DNA from: Bacteroidales bacterium UBA1219
GTDB lineage: Bacteria; Bacteroidota; Bacteroidia; Bacteroidales; P3
NCBI GenBank assembly: GCA_002309295.1
Contig: DBXF01000087.1
Span: 13,509 to 51,340, forward strand
Length of the DNA: 37,832 bases
Direction of reading: 5' to 3'
Positions 30,268 through 37,832 of this stretch are shown here, in pieces. Both the position numbers and the translations under genes were made by a program. Each line of letters starts with the position of its first letter. Position 1 is the stretch's first letter. The notes under the pieces are model-generated. The model saw nothing but the letters and a program-made list of their open reading frames with translations, was not told where the DNA came from and did not search any database.

Positions 30268-30360
30268 TAGTGATTAGTAATTAGCAACTTAGCAGTATTG
30301 GTTTAATTGTCAATTCTTAACTCCAAACTCCAAACTCATAACTCTTAACTCCTAACTATT
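30268..30360. repeat. 7-bp repeat arrays filling the spacer after carbamate kinase
   Basis: Two blocks: TAGTGAT, TAGTAAT, TAGCAAC, TTAGCAG (30268-30295), and TAACTCC, AAACTCC, AAACTCA, TAACTCT, TAACTCC, TAACTAT (30318-30359), all at period 7. The second block encodes the last residues and the TAA stop of carbamate kinase. Confidence 0.85.
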
Positions 30361-31286
30361 CTCGTTCCGCAGTAGGGGTTTTCCAGCTGTCCGGCCTCGG
30401 TGATGACACATTCTTTGCCGCCGTTTTCGAGGAACATGATACCTGCACGGATTTTCGGTGCCATGGAGCCTTCGGCGAACTGACCCTCTTCGAGGTATTT
30501 CTTGGCCTCGTCGATGGTGATGGTGTCGAGGGCTTGCTCGTTCTCCTTGCGGAAATTGATGTAAACCTTGGGCACGTCGGTGAGGATGTACAGCTCGTCG
30601 GCCTCTATTTGAATGGCGCAGAGAGCCGAAGCAAGGTCCTTGTCGATAACTGCCTCAACGCCACGTACATAGTCGTTTTCCTCCACCACAGGAATTCCGC
30701 CGCCACCGACGGTGACAACCACGTTGCCGGCACGCACCAACTGCTTGATAATCTTGATGTTGTTGATACGTTTGGGCTTGGGCGACGCCACCACTTTACG
30801 CCAGCCGTTGCCTTTGGGGTCTTCGCGGTAGATGGCGCCAGTGGTCTCGTGCAGACGTTCGGCCTCCTCTTTGGTGTAGTAGGGACCCACGGGTTTGGTG
30901 GGATTCTGGAATTTGGGGTCGAGTTTGTTCACGGCCACCTGAGTGACGATGGTTACCACGTCCTTGTAGATGTCGTTTTTGGCGAACATATTGCGCAGGG
31001 CAATCTCGATCATATAGGCTATGGAGCCTTGGGTTTCGGCCACACAGTAGTCCATGGGCATGGCGGGGATGTTGAACTCTTTCTTTCCAGCTTCGTGCTG
31101 AAGCATCACGTTGCCCACCTGCGGACCGTTGCCGTGTCCGATAACGATGTTGTAACCGCGTTTGATGAGGTTGCAGAGACATTCGCAGGTCTGTTCCACG
31201 TTGGCAATCTGCTCCTCAAAAGTGCCTTTCTGTCCGCTTCGTAGCAGGGCGTTGCCGCCGAATGCCACTACAGCAAGTTTTCTCAT
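30345..31286 (-). CDS. arcC: Carbamate kinase
   Basis: A 313-residue amino-acid kinase fold enzyme that makes ATP from carbamoyl phosphate and ADP. Landmarks are VVAFGGNALLRSGQKGTFEE, VIGHGNGPQVGNVMLQHEAG, MDYCVAETQGSIAYMIE, VGGGGIPVVEENDYVRGVEA and VIDKDLASALCAIQIEADEL. FAEGSMAPKIRAGIMFLENG is the standard C-terminal motif. Length is normal. With OTC downstream it forms the last two steps of the arginine deiminase route, from citrulline. The ending ARG-Ile-Val-Arg-Ser-stop is encoded by an intergenic repeat. A perfect promoter lies 62 bases upstream. Confidence 0.94.
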   Translation of the reverse strand: MRKLAVVAFGGNALLRSGQKGTFEEQIANVEQTCECLCNLIKRGYNIVIGHGNGPQVGNVMLQHEAGKKEFNIPAMPMDYCVAETQGSIAYMIEIALRNMFAKNDIYKDVVTIVTQVAVNKLDPKFQNPTKPVGPYYTKEEAERLHETTGAIYREDPKGNGWRKVVASPKPKRINNIKIIKQLVRAGNVVVTVGGGGIPVVEENDYVRGVEAVIDKDLASALCAIQIEADELYILTDVPKVYINFRKENEQALDTITIDEAKKYLEEGQFAEGSMAPKIRAGIMFLENGGKECVITEAGQLENPYCGTRIVRS

Positions 31287-31347
31287 ATTGTCGTTTGTGT
31301 TTAATTGTCAATAAGTTATAAAACCGACCTAATGTCAGTTGAAACTG

Positions 31348-31379
31348 CAAATATAGCAAAAAAAAAGGATATAGGCAAA
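31348..31379 (-). promoter_or_regulatory. Consensus promoter of the carbamate kinase operon
   Basis: TTTG at 31379-31376, a 20-base spacer and TATATTTG at 31355-31348 on the minus strand match both Bacteroidota elements. It probably drives carbamate kinase, the two HWPG genes and OTC. Confidence 0.75.
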
Positions 31380-31415
31380 AAGTGTTACTATTTGAAGCTG
31401 TTTTTTAAAGATTTC

Positions 31416-32261
31416 TTACTCATAATCTAAATCATTATCATTATAAAAGTCGTCGCAATTGCAATCTTTTTCCTCTTTCCAGTGATATTCGTCGCCTTCA
31501 CTATCGAACTGGAACCAGTCGCCACAAGGCTGTCCGTCTTTGAAGAAACCTATATAATAGAGTCTGCCGTTGACGTATTTTTTAAACAATCCGTTGCGTT
31601 TGCCGTTTTTGAAAGTGGTTTCGGTACGCCAGTCGAAACGTTCCACCACGCACAGGGCATCGGCAGTGGTGTCGTATGGCTCGCGGGGTTTCAGATCGGC
31701 TCTGTTATATACATTGTATTTGTCGTTTATATATGTTCCTGCATTGCTTAGATATTGGTTTGCCTTGAAGCTGTACGGCACAACTTTTGCCCAGCCCCAT
31801 TTTTTGTATCGCACCTGTTCGTCGTGGCAGTACAAAAGTCCGTCTTTGTACATAAAAACAATCTTGTAGTTGTAGTCGCCGTCGACGGCTATCTTGAATT
31901 CGGGTTTTGTTAATCCGTTATAGAAATTAATTGAAAACAGACAAGTGATGAGTTGTCCATCAATGCTATAAATTCCAGTCTCGTCAAATGGATAAAAATC
32001 GATGATGTCAACGGTGCTGTCGCTGTTGAATGCGAAATATAAATTGTAATCACATAAAGGTGATTTTAGAGAATCGTCGGGTATTTCATTTGAAAAATCA
32101 TCGGTTATCCATTTTCTGTTTACAATACTGTCATAAACTTCTTTGTCGGATATGACTTGTCCCTCGTTTGGTGTGTTGTTTCGGCAACAGCAAGAGAAGC
32201 AAAGACACGCAGCAAATGCTGTTGTTATGGCAATTATCGTGGTTTTCAATGTGTCTCGCAT
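31416..32261 (-). CDS. Lipoprotein with YwqK/MORN-like repeat
   Basis: A 281-residue protein, counting from MRDTLKTTIIAITTAFAACL at 32261; an ATG 39 bases upstream adds residues before the signal peptide and is less likely. The signal ends in a Cys-rich stretch (CLCFSCCC), consistent with a lipoprotein although the exact lipid Cys is unclear. Near residues 225-265 the pattern FKNGKRNGLFKKYVNGRLYY followed by FFKDGQPCGDWFQFDSEG is the repeat of YwqK-like or MORN-type proteins. The C-terminus is highly acidic (CNCDDFYNDNDLDYE). Composition is AT-rich. It follows the frameshifted T9SS gene by 80 bases with its own -7 element. Function unknown. Confidence 0.7.
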   Translation of the reverse strand: MRDTLKTTIIAITTAFAACLCFSCCCRNNTPNEGQVISDKEVYDSIVNRKWITDDFSNEIPDDSLKSPLCDYNLYFAFNSDSTVDIIDFYPFDETGIYSIDGQLITCLFSINFYNGLTKPEFKIAVDGDYNYKIVFMYKDGLLYCHDEQVRYKKWGWAKVVPYSFKANQYLSNAGTYINDKYNVYNRADLKPREPYDTTADALCVVERFDWRTETTFKNGKRNGLFKKYVNGRLYYIGFFKDGQPCGDWFQFDSEGDEYHWKEEKDCNCDDFYNDNDLDYE

Positions 32262-32278
32262 GAACAGAGAATATGTTG

Positions 32279-32286
32279 CAAAAATA
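32279..32286 (-). promoter_or_regulatory. Candidate -7 element for the YwqK-like lipoprotein gene
   Basis: TATTTTTGC on the minus strand, 17 bases upstream of the chosen start codon, supports that start; no clear -33 element. Confidence 0.4.
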
Positions 32287-32341
32287 CGTTTTTTTTTCAA
32301 ATGATGAAGGTTTTGCTAAAAAGAGAATTGAAGCTGGGATG

Positions 32342-33936
32342 TTAGTGTCTTACAACAAACCTCTTTGTGATGATGCCGCCCTCGGTCTTTATTTTTATGG
32401 TGTAAACGCCGTTTTGCAGTTCCCTTACGTTTACTATGGCTTGTTTGGCGTTGGGGGTGAGGGTTTTAAGCAATCGGCCGTAGGTGTCGAAAACCTGTAG
32501 CTTGTCGATAACGCTTTCGGAAACTACATGGAGATTTGTCGAGACGGGGTTGGGCATAAGCTCCGTTTTCTCTTTTCCTGCCTGTAGTATGCCAACGGGC
32601 GACTTTTCGATGACGAGGGTGTCGTGGGTGTTCATCAAAGTCCCGGTGGAGTCGAATATGCAACGGCTGACGGTGGAGTAGTAGGCACCGACAGGTCGTG
32701 CAATCCGGCAACCGTTCAAAATTAGGTTGGAGAAACTGGAGATGGGGCCATTGTACATGTTGCCCATTACTTTTGCATTACAGTTGTTTAATGTTAAGTT
32801 GTGGCGATAGTTGCCGTTTATCCCGTTGCCGACAAGTGCAAATAAAGTCAGGTCGCTTATTTCCAAGTGGTACATCGATGATATCTCGTTATTGCGGTAC
32901 GTCAGTAGTTCTAGCGTGTCGTTTGTTCCATTGCCGTAGATAATTGTGTTGGCACCATTTAAAACCATCGGTTTTTGGCTGTTGGCTACAGCATTGTTAT
33001 TGCCTCCGTCCACAATGTTGTTGCCTATGCACTTTATGGTGACACTGCTGTCGCATTGTATTCCTATGTAATTCATGCGCGATATGGTGGCGTTATTGAG
33101 GGTTAGGGTGTTGGAAAGACTGTCGTAGCTCACGTGGCCCGAAATTCCATAGCCTACAATGTTGTTGGCATTTAATACTGTTACCTGCGTGCCTGCAATT
33201 GTTATAGGGTATATGGGACGGAGATAGGGTTGTGTATATTCACCGCTAATCACCAAACTGTCCAAAATGCCAAAGGGATTACCGAACGTGTTGGTTGTTG
33301 TGTCGTAATATGTGTTTGGCGGATATGTGATATATTGGTTTTCGAAAATCACACGGTCGTAATTGGCCATGGGATTGGTGCTTCCTATCAGGTTGACAAT
33401 GCCGTTGCTGAACCGGATTTCCTTGTCCGTTACGCGCGTTTTTATTATAAGAGGAAGATTATATACATAATTATATTGGTCGCGGCTGATGGCTATTTTG
33501 CCGTCTGCATTGAAAAAGATATCTCTGGCCCGGATGCTTGTTTCCATTGAAGTGGTGTTGCACCGGCAATGTCTGATGTTGAGGACGGCGTTTGATGGCG
33601 AGAGAAATTCAATTGTATCGAAAAAATCAATTATTGGAGTGCAACGATAGCCCATTATATAATTGGTGTCCATAAACATTATTTTATCGACGAGTCGGCT
33701 TGTATAAGCGGTGACTGAAAATGACGTAGGCTGTCTCCGATAGTGGCCCCCATTAGTATCAGCGTCTTGGAGGAATCCACGTATTTTACTGTGCCTGAAA
33801 TAAATGGACCTGTTATGTTCGAAGCATTCGAATCGGTTACTTGTACGCCGACTACCGAAACAGGATATATACGTTGTGCCGTTGCTGTCATCGCTGCAAT
33901 AAGCAGTGTTATAACGATATAAGTCGATTTTTTCAT
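32342..33936 (-). pseudogene. T9SS cargo protein, beta-helix-like, interrupted by a single-base frameshift
   Basis: One gene appears split between two frames. The 5' part (33936 to 33679, 85 residues) starts with the signal peptide MKKSTYIVITLLIAAMTATA and stops at TAA. The rest (about 33681 to 32342, 446 residues) lies in another frame with no start of its own. A missing A in the run at 33682-33685 would join them as ...DSSIK-IMFMDTNYIMGYRC.... The long part has repeated short strands (LNNCNAKVMG, LNGCRIARPVG, IKCIGNNIVDGG) like a right-handed beta-helix. It ends in a T9SS type A sorting domain (ELMPNPVSTNLHVVSE to YTIKIKTEGGIITKRFVV). It could be a pseudogene, a sequencing error or a -1 frameshift site. 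Confidence 0.75.
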
Positions 33937-34022
33937 GAGCTTTTAATTTGATTTGTCGTTTTCTCGTTTCCGCAATTTGGCATAGAAAACAAAATAGTTT
34001 AAAGCCGAACCACATCAAACTA

Positions 34023-34054
34023 CAAATTTACTATTTTTTTCCTGCTTATGCAAT
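34023..34054 (-). promoter_or_regulatory. Promoter of the frameshifted T9SS gene
   Basis: TAAATTTG (34030-34023) with ATTG 20 bases upstream (34054-34051) on the minus strand. The spacer 33937-34240 between divergent genes holds this and the cvpA -7 element and no supported gene. Confidence 0.5.
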
Positions 34055-34179
34055 TTTTACTAAAGGGTTTAAGATAATTGATTGAAGTACAGATGTTTGT
34101 TATAAATAATTTTGTTTTTCACATAATGTTGTAAATAAAAATAATGTGTATTATGTCGAAATCGAACGCAAAATTGTTG

Positions 34180-34187
34180 TAAATTTG
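34180..34187 (+). promoter_or_regulatory. Candidate -7 element for the CvpA-family gene
   Basis: TAAATTTGC on the plus strand, 53 bases before the chosen start at 34241; no clear TTTG at the expected upstream distance. Confidence 0.45.
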
Positions 34188-34240
34188 CAAAAAAAAGGAG
34201 CATTATTGTATTGTAGTATTTGTTTGAAAATAATATAAAT

Positions 34241-34732
34241 ATGAATGTCTTGGATTTGATTTTGGCTGTTCCTCTTGCGTGGCTTACGTACAAGGGTTTT
34301 AAAAAAGGACTGGTTTTCGAGCTCTGCTCGTTGGCAGGACTTGTGCTGGGCACGTGGGCTGCAGTGCATTTTTCGGCTTTTGTGGCGGGACTTATCGGCA
34401 TTGAAGGCAGCAGCGCCATGCTTGTAGCGTTTTTTGTGACCTTCATCGGTGTTGTAATTCTTTCGTACTTTGTGGGAAAAATGGGCAGCGGGATACTGAA
34501 AGTGATGCAGCTGGGCTGGCTCGACAAACTGCTTGGCGCTGTGTTCGGGATGCTCAAATGCGTGTGCATACTCAGCGTGCTTTTGTATTACGTCACAATC
34601 ATCGACCACAAAGGCGAGATTATCACCCCCTCGGCCAAACAGCATTCGCTTCTGTACAAGCCTGTGGAACAGACTGGAAATCTGGTTATTGGCGGTGTGA
34701 AGGACTACGTGGCGCAGCATCGCGAAAACTAA
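34241..34732 (+). CDS. CvpA-family membrane protein
   Basis: A 163-residue inner-membrane protein. The start MNVLDLILAVPLAW at 34241 matches the usual CvpA beginning; an ATG seven codons upstream is possible. KGFKKGLVFELCSLAGLVLG after the first helix is the family signature. Three further hydrophobic helices follow (AMLVAFFVTFIGVVILSYFV, LDKLLGAVFGMLKCVCILSV). CvpA was first linked to colicin V production in E. coli; in general its role is unclear, possibly envelope homeostasis. It is followed 117 bases later by dnaN on the same strand. Confidence 0.85.
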   Translation: MNVLDLILAVPLAWLTYKGFKKGLVFELCSLAGLVLGTWAAVHFSAFVAGLIGIEGSSAMLVAFFVTFIGVVILSYFVGKMGSGILKVMQLGWLDKLLGAVFGMLKCVCILSVLLYYVTIIDHKGEIITPSAKQHSLLYKPVEQTGNLVIGGVKDYVAQHREN

Positions 34733-34783
34733 AATATTGTGCAGTAGCAAATTAACAAATTGTTGATAAAAAAGGAAAAATAA

Positions 34784-34816
34784 TTTTACAACGTCGCTGA
34801 AAAAGCACTAATTTTG
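34784..34816 (+). promoter_or_regulatory. Promoter of dnaN
   Basis: TAATTTTG at 34809-34816, preceded by TTTT at 34784-34787 about 21 bases upstream. The start codon at 34850 is 33 bases downstream. Confidence 0.55.
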
Positions 34817-34849
34817 CAACAACTTTTAAACGGAAAAAAACGTCATACA

Positions 34850-35992
34850 ATGAAATTTATAATTAACAGTCAGTTATTTGCAAAAAATTTGCAAGCGTTA
34901 AGCGGAGTGCTTACCACCAACAACAACGTGCCTATCATCAGTTGCTTCCATTTCAATCTTGATGGCAAAACCCTCACCGTTAAGGCTACCGATTTGGAAA
35001 CCACTATCATGGCTACCATGGAACTCGACGAGGCCGATGGCGACAACCTGAACCAGATTGCCGTTCCGGCCAAGCTGCTCCTCGACATCCTTAAAAGTCT
35101 CAGCGACGAGCCCATCACTTTCTCCGTTGACGAAGCCACCTACAGTATCGAGATCCTGTCGCGCGAAGGCAAATACCATCTTGCCGGACAGAATCCCGAA
35201 TCCTTCCCCACAATGCAGGACAAAGGCGACACCAACAGTGTTGTTATCAGCGCCTCGGCACTGGTGAACGCTATCACCAAAACCGTTTTCGCCGCCAGCA
35301 ACGACGACATGCACCAGCAGATGTCGGGCGTGTACTGCGAGCTTTCACCAGAGCACACCACCTTTGTGGCCACCGACGCCCACAAACTCGTCCGCTACCG
35401 TCGTCTCGATGTTGCTTCCGAAGAAGCAAAAGGCTTTATTTTCTCAAAAAAGCCCATCAATTTGGTGAAAAACATACTCTTAGCCAACAAGGAAGAATGC
35501 GACGTAACTCTCGAATACAACAACACCAACGTGTTCTTCTCGTTCGGTAATATCTTCGTGGCCTGCCGCCTTGTCGACGGAAAATATCCCGACTACGAAC
35601 GTGCCATTCCCAAGGAAAATCCCTTCCGTCTTACTTTGGACAGGGCTTCGTTCCTCAACTCGCTGCGCCGCGTGTCCATCTTCGCAAGCCAGACCACACA
35701 TCAGGTGCGCATAAAAACTGGTGGAAACGAGATAACTATCTCCGCCGAGGATATCGATTACAGCAACGACGCCCGCGAACGTCTTGCCTGCGAATACGAA
35801 GGTGACCCCATGGAAATAGGCTTCAACGCACGTTTCCTGATGGAGATGATCTCCAACCTCGACACCGAAACCATCGTTATGCAACTTTCGCACCCCAGCC
35901 GCGCCGGCATCATTACTCCGGTGATCGACGACGAAAACAACAAAGAGGACATCCTTATGCTCGTTATGCCTGTTATGCTGGCCAACAGCTGA
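34850..35992 (+). CDS. dnaN: DNA polymerase III beta subunit (sliding clamp)
   Basis: A 380-residue clamp that encircles DNA and tethers Pol III and other partners. The start MKFIINSQLFAKNLQAL at 34850 is the usual N-terminus; a GTG/ATG 36 bases upstream would add an unrelated leader. Three repeated clamp domains are visible: the first with NVPIISCFHFNLDGKTLTV, the second with FAASNDDMHQQMSGVYCELS and ATDAHKLVRYRR, the third with VDGKYPDYERAIPKENPF and SAEDIDYSNDARERL. The C-terminus LMLVMPVMLANS is the conserved MPM(R/L)L-type ending that closes the partner-binding pocket. It is not adjacent to dnaA, as is usual in this phylum. A strong terminator follows. Confidence 0.96.
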   Translation: MKFIINSQLFAKNLQALSGVLTTNNNVPIISCFHFNLDGKTLTVKATDLETTIMATMELDEADGDNLNQIAVPAKLLLDILKSLSDEPITFSVDEATYSIEILSREGKYHLAGQNPESFPTMQDKGDTNSVVISASALVNAITKTVFAASNDDMHQQMSGVYCELSPEHTTFVATDAHKLVRYRRLDVASEEAKGFIFSKKPINLVKNILLANKEECDVTLEYNNTNVFFSFGNIFVACRLVDGKYPDYERAIPKENPFRLTLDRASFLNSLRRVSIFASQTTHQVRIKTGGNEITISAEDIDYSNDARERLACEYEGDPMEIGFNARFLMEMISNLDTETIVMQLSHPSRAGIITPVIDDENNKEDILMLVMPVMLANS

Positions 35993-36021
35993 TAGGCAAC
36001 ATTTATAGAACACATCTTTTT

Positions 36022-36052
36022 GAAAAGACGCCCTGCGGCGTCTTTTCTTTTG
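36022..36052 (+). terminator. Terminator of dnaN
   Basis: GAAAAGACGCC / GGCGTCTTTTC with a CTGC loop, followed by TTTTG, 30 bases after the dnaN stop. Confidence 0.85.
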
Positions 36053-36090
36053 TGCGTTGAAACCTTCTGGCCCACTAAAAGGAAAATTGT

Positions 36091-36113
36091 ACAGACGCTC
36101 GCGCAACGTCTGT
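36091..36113. other. Hairpin without U tract downstream of dnaN
   Basis: ACAGACG at 36091-36097 pairs with CGTCTGT at 36107-36113; A-rich rather than T-rich sequence follows on the plus strand. Its role is unknown. Confidence 0.35.
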
Positions 36114-36158
36114 GAAAAAAACATTAACTATTTTTTTTATTTTTTACAAAATAAAACG

Positions 36159-36166
36159 TATATTTG
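36159..36166 (+). promoter_or_regulatory. Candidate -7 element for the large surface protein gene
   Basis: TATATTTGC, an exact match to the -7 consensus, 32 bases before the start codon. The -33 region is a T-rich stretch without G. Confidence 0.55.
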
Positions 36167-36198
36167 CAGTTTGATACAAATATAAAAATACCGTTATC

Positions 36199-37832
36199 AT
36201 GAATAAAACGACATCCTTCCTGTTTGCCGTGGCAATGGCGTTTTCGGCCATGTCGCAGACTGTAGATTTGCGTTTCACGGGCCAGCTTTCGGGCGGCAGT
36301 TTTGTCTGTTTGGACAGCGTGAAAGTGGAAAATATAACCCGCGCTTGGAGCGAGACCCTTGTCTATCCCGACACCGTGCTTTCGTTCACCAACGTTGGCA
36401 TCAACGACGTTCAGGGTGGCGTGTCGTCGCTTAGCGCATACCCCAACCCCATGGGCGGACTCACCACCGTAAGCATGTCGTTGGCACAGAGCGGCACGGT
36501 AAACATATCCGTTTACGACCTTTCGGGGCGCTCCGTGGCATGGCACTCGGCCTTTTTGGAGGCCGGAGCCTATGCCTTCAATGTGAGCCTCAAGGCACAG
36601 CAGGTGTATCTGCTCGCGGTGGCCACGCCCACAGGCCGGCAGACACTGAAACTCGTCAATACCCACGGCGGCTCCTCCAACGCCGTATCCAACCTCATAT
36701 TCACCGGCGTGGCGGTGGCGAAAGGCGTAACCACAAGACCTTTCGGCATGGGCGACGCCATGAAATACACGGGTTACGCCACCTTTGACCGCCGCAAGTT
36801 GAAAAGTGCCGCGAAACACCAGCGTCAGGATGGGAGCGAGGACATCACCCTCGTCTTCGACGAAGCCAGCGTGATGCCACAGGGCGCTCTTACGGGCGTT
36901 TTCTCCATATCGCAGAATGGCAGGGTGCATTTTTCGTCAGGCAACCTGCAGTGGTCGGCCACTGGCGGCATGACGAGTAACACCACACATACAGTGGCCG
37001 GAGCGGGCACCGCCGACGGCACTTGGCGTTTTGCCCCCAACCAATGGGATGTGATAGGCGAGTCCAACGTCAACATATCATCGTCGTACAACGGCTGGAT
37101 AGACCTCTTTGGCTGGGGCACAAGCGGCTACGGCAACAAGCACCCCTACCTCATCGATCAGCGCCCGGCGTTTTACGTGAACGGAGTCAACAGCATCAGC
37201 GGCACCAACTACGACTGGGGAGTGTTCAACGCCATCTCCAACGGCGGCGACGCCCCTGACTTATGGCGCACTCTCACCTTCGACGAGATGCAGTACTTGC
37301 TATTCTACCGGCATACCCTTTCAGGGATTCTCTTTGCCAAAGCAACCTTGGAGAACACGGCGGGCTTGGTTCTGTTCCCCGACAACTGGGATTCCACGGC
37401 TTTCGCCATAAACAACGCCAACGACGGCGGCGCCGATTTTTCGGTGAACAACATAGTGCAGTCTGACTGGATGTCCATTCTGGAGCCCGCGGGATGCGTG
37501 TTTCTGCCTGCGGCGGGTTACCGCTACGGCACCCAGGTTAACGACGTTGGCGTGAGCGGCAATGTGTGGTTATCCACATACTACGACGAGAGGGACGCGC
37601 ACTCGCTGCGTTTCACCGGCACCGGTATGCGTTCGTTCGGCAATTTCCGCTATTGCGGAGGGTCGGTGCGTCTTGTGTGCGACGAAACGGCCATCCGACC
37701 CATCGTTACCACCGACTCCATAAGCAACCTCGACGACCATAGCGCCCGTACCGGCGGCAACGTAGTTTCCGACGGCGGCACCCCCGTAACAGAGCGCGGT
37801 GTTTGCTGGAGCACCTCGCAGAATCCCACCGT
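36199..37832 (+). CDS. Large secreted surface protein, 3' truncated by window edge
   Basis: An open frame from ATG at 36199 to the window end, 544 residues without a stop. A signal peptide (MNKTTSFLFAVAMAFSAMSQ) is followed by a beta domain. A T9SS sorting-like module at about residues 81-145 (YPNPMGGLTTVSMSLAQSG, ISVYDLSGRSVAWHSAFLEA) is unusually near the N-terminus. About residues 245-480 form a domain of the Fibrobacter-type major paralogous or lectin-like kind (HFSSGNLQWSATGG, WRFAPNQWDVIGESN, GWIDLFGWGTSGYG). The end (ARTGGNVVSDGGTPVTERGV and CWSTSQNPT) begins the immunoglobulin-like repeats that in Bacteroidota proteins often recur many times. The true C-terminus lies outside, so whether it is T9SS-exported is unknown. 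Confidence 0.85.
   Translation, partial: MNKTTSFLFAVAMAFSAMSQTVDLRFTGQLSGGSFVCLDSVKVENITRAWSETLVYPDTVLSFTNVGINDVQGGVSSLSAYPNPMGGLTTVSMSLAQSGTVNISVYDLSGRSVAWHSAFLEAGAYAFNVSLKAQQVYLLAVATPTGRQTLKLVNTHGGSSNAVSNLIFTGVAVAKGVTTRPFGMGDAMKYTGYATFDRRKLKSAAKHQRQDGSEDITLVFDEASVMPQGALTGVFSISQNGRVHFSSGNLQWSATGGMTSNTTHTVAGAGTADGTWRFAPNQWDVIGESNVNISSSYNGWIDLFGWGTSGYGNKHPYLIDQRPAFYVNGVNSISGTNYDWGVFNAISNGGDAPDLWRTLTFDEMQYLLFYRHTLSGILFAKATLENTAGLVLFPDNWDSTAFAINNANDGGADFSVNNIVQSDWMSILEPAGCVFLPAAGYRYGTQVNDVGVSGNVWLSTYYDERDAHSLRFTGTGMRSFGNFRYCGGSVRLVCDETAIRPIVTTDSISNLDDHSARTGGNVVSDGGTPVTERGVCWSTSQNPT

Overview
The window is a chromosomal segment from a member of the Bacteroidota, most likely order Bacteroidales. 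The signs are a SecA with the long Bacteroidota insertion, -7 promoter elements of the form TAnnTTTG (several with TTTG about 20 bases upstream), two clear type IX secretion (T9SS) cargo proteins, DUF4476 proteins, a GldL-like HWPG protein family, a fused ADP-forming acyl-CoA synthetase and the tiny AURKAIP1/COX24-type ribosomal protein. No transposase, integrase, phage gene or CRISPR array was seen.

Layout. 1-4042 (+): 3' part of secA, then two tandem secreted DUF4476 paralogues, closed by a bidirectional terminator. 4102-14309 (-): a biosynthetic cluster of the aryl polyene/flexirubin type. It holds a tyrosine ammonia-lyase-like enzyme, FabG-like reductase, two complete ketosynthases, a truncated ketosynthase-like protein, ACP, LpxL-type acyltransferase, O-methyltransferase and two hotdog proteins, plus a secreted protein and an AT-rich membrane protein between its halves. 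14408-16671 (-): RNase G/E, the COX24-like peptide and an HU-type protein. 16835-19307 (-): CPBP-family protease and MurD. 19308-20217 (+): repeat-rich spacer, tRNA-Ser(CGA) and a small Cys/His secreted protein. 20293-21608 (-): an outer-membrane barrel protein and an apparent 290-nt structured noncoding RNA with its own promoter and terminator. 21609-28263 (-): T9SS subtilase, ADP-forming acyl-CoA synthetase, YitT-family protein, lipoprotein. 28398-31286 (-): ornithine carbamoyltransferase, two HWPG membrane proteins, carbamate kinase. 31416-33936 (-): a YwqK-like lipoprotein and a frameshifted T9SS cargo gene. 34241-37832 (+): CvpA family, DnaN and the start of a large secreted surface protein that runs off the window.

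How the genes fit together. In the biosynthetic cluster the ammonia-lyase would make 4-coumarate from tyrosine. The ACP, ketosynthases, reductase and dehydratase-like hotdog protein could extend it to a polyene. The methyltransferase could modify the ring and the LpxL-type acyltransferase could transfer the product to a lipid. No coumarate-activating ligase, exporter or DarA/DarB is visible, so the pathway is incomplete here. OTC and carbamate kinase together could turn citrulline into ornithine plus ATP.

The observations most worth following are the structured RNA at about 21169-21460, the 7-bp-period spacer arrays that supply the stop codons of three genes, the ammonia-lyase-primed cluster, the HWPG proteins inside the carbamoyl-phosphate operon, and the single-base frameshift at an A run in the T9SS gene. 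All functional calls come from reading the sequence; no database search was run.
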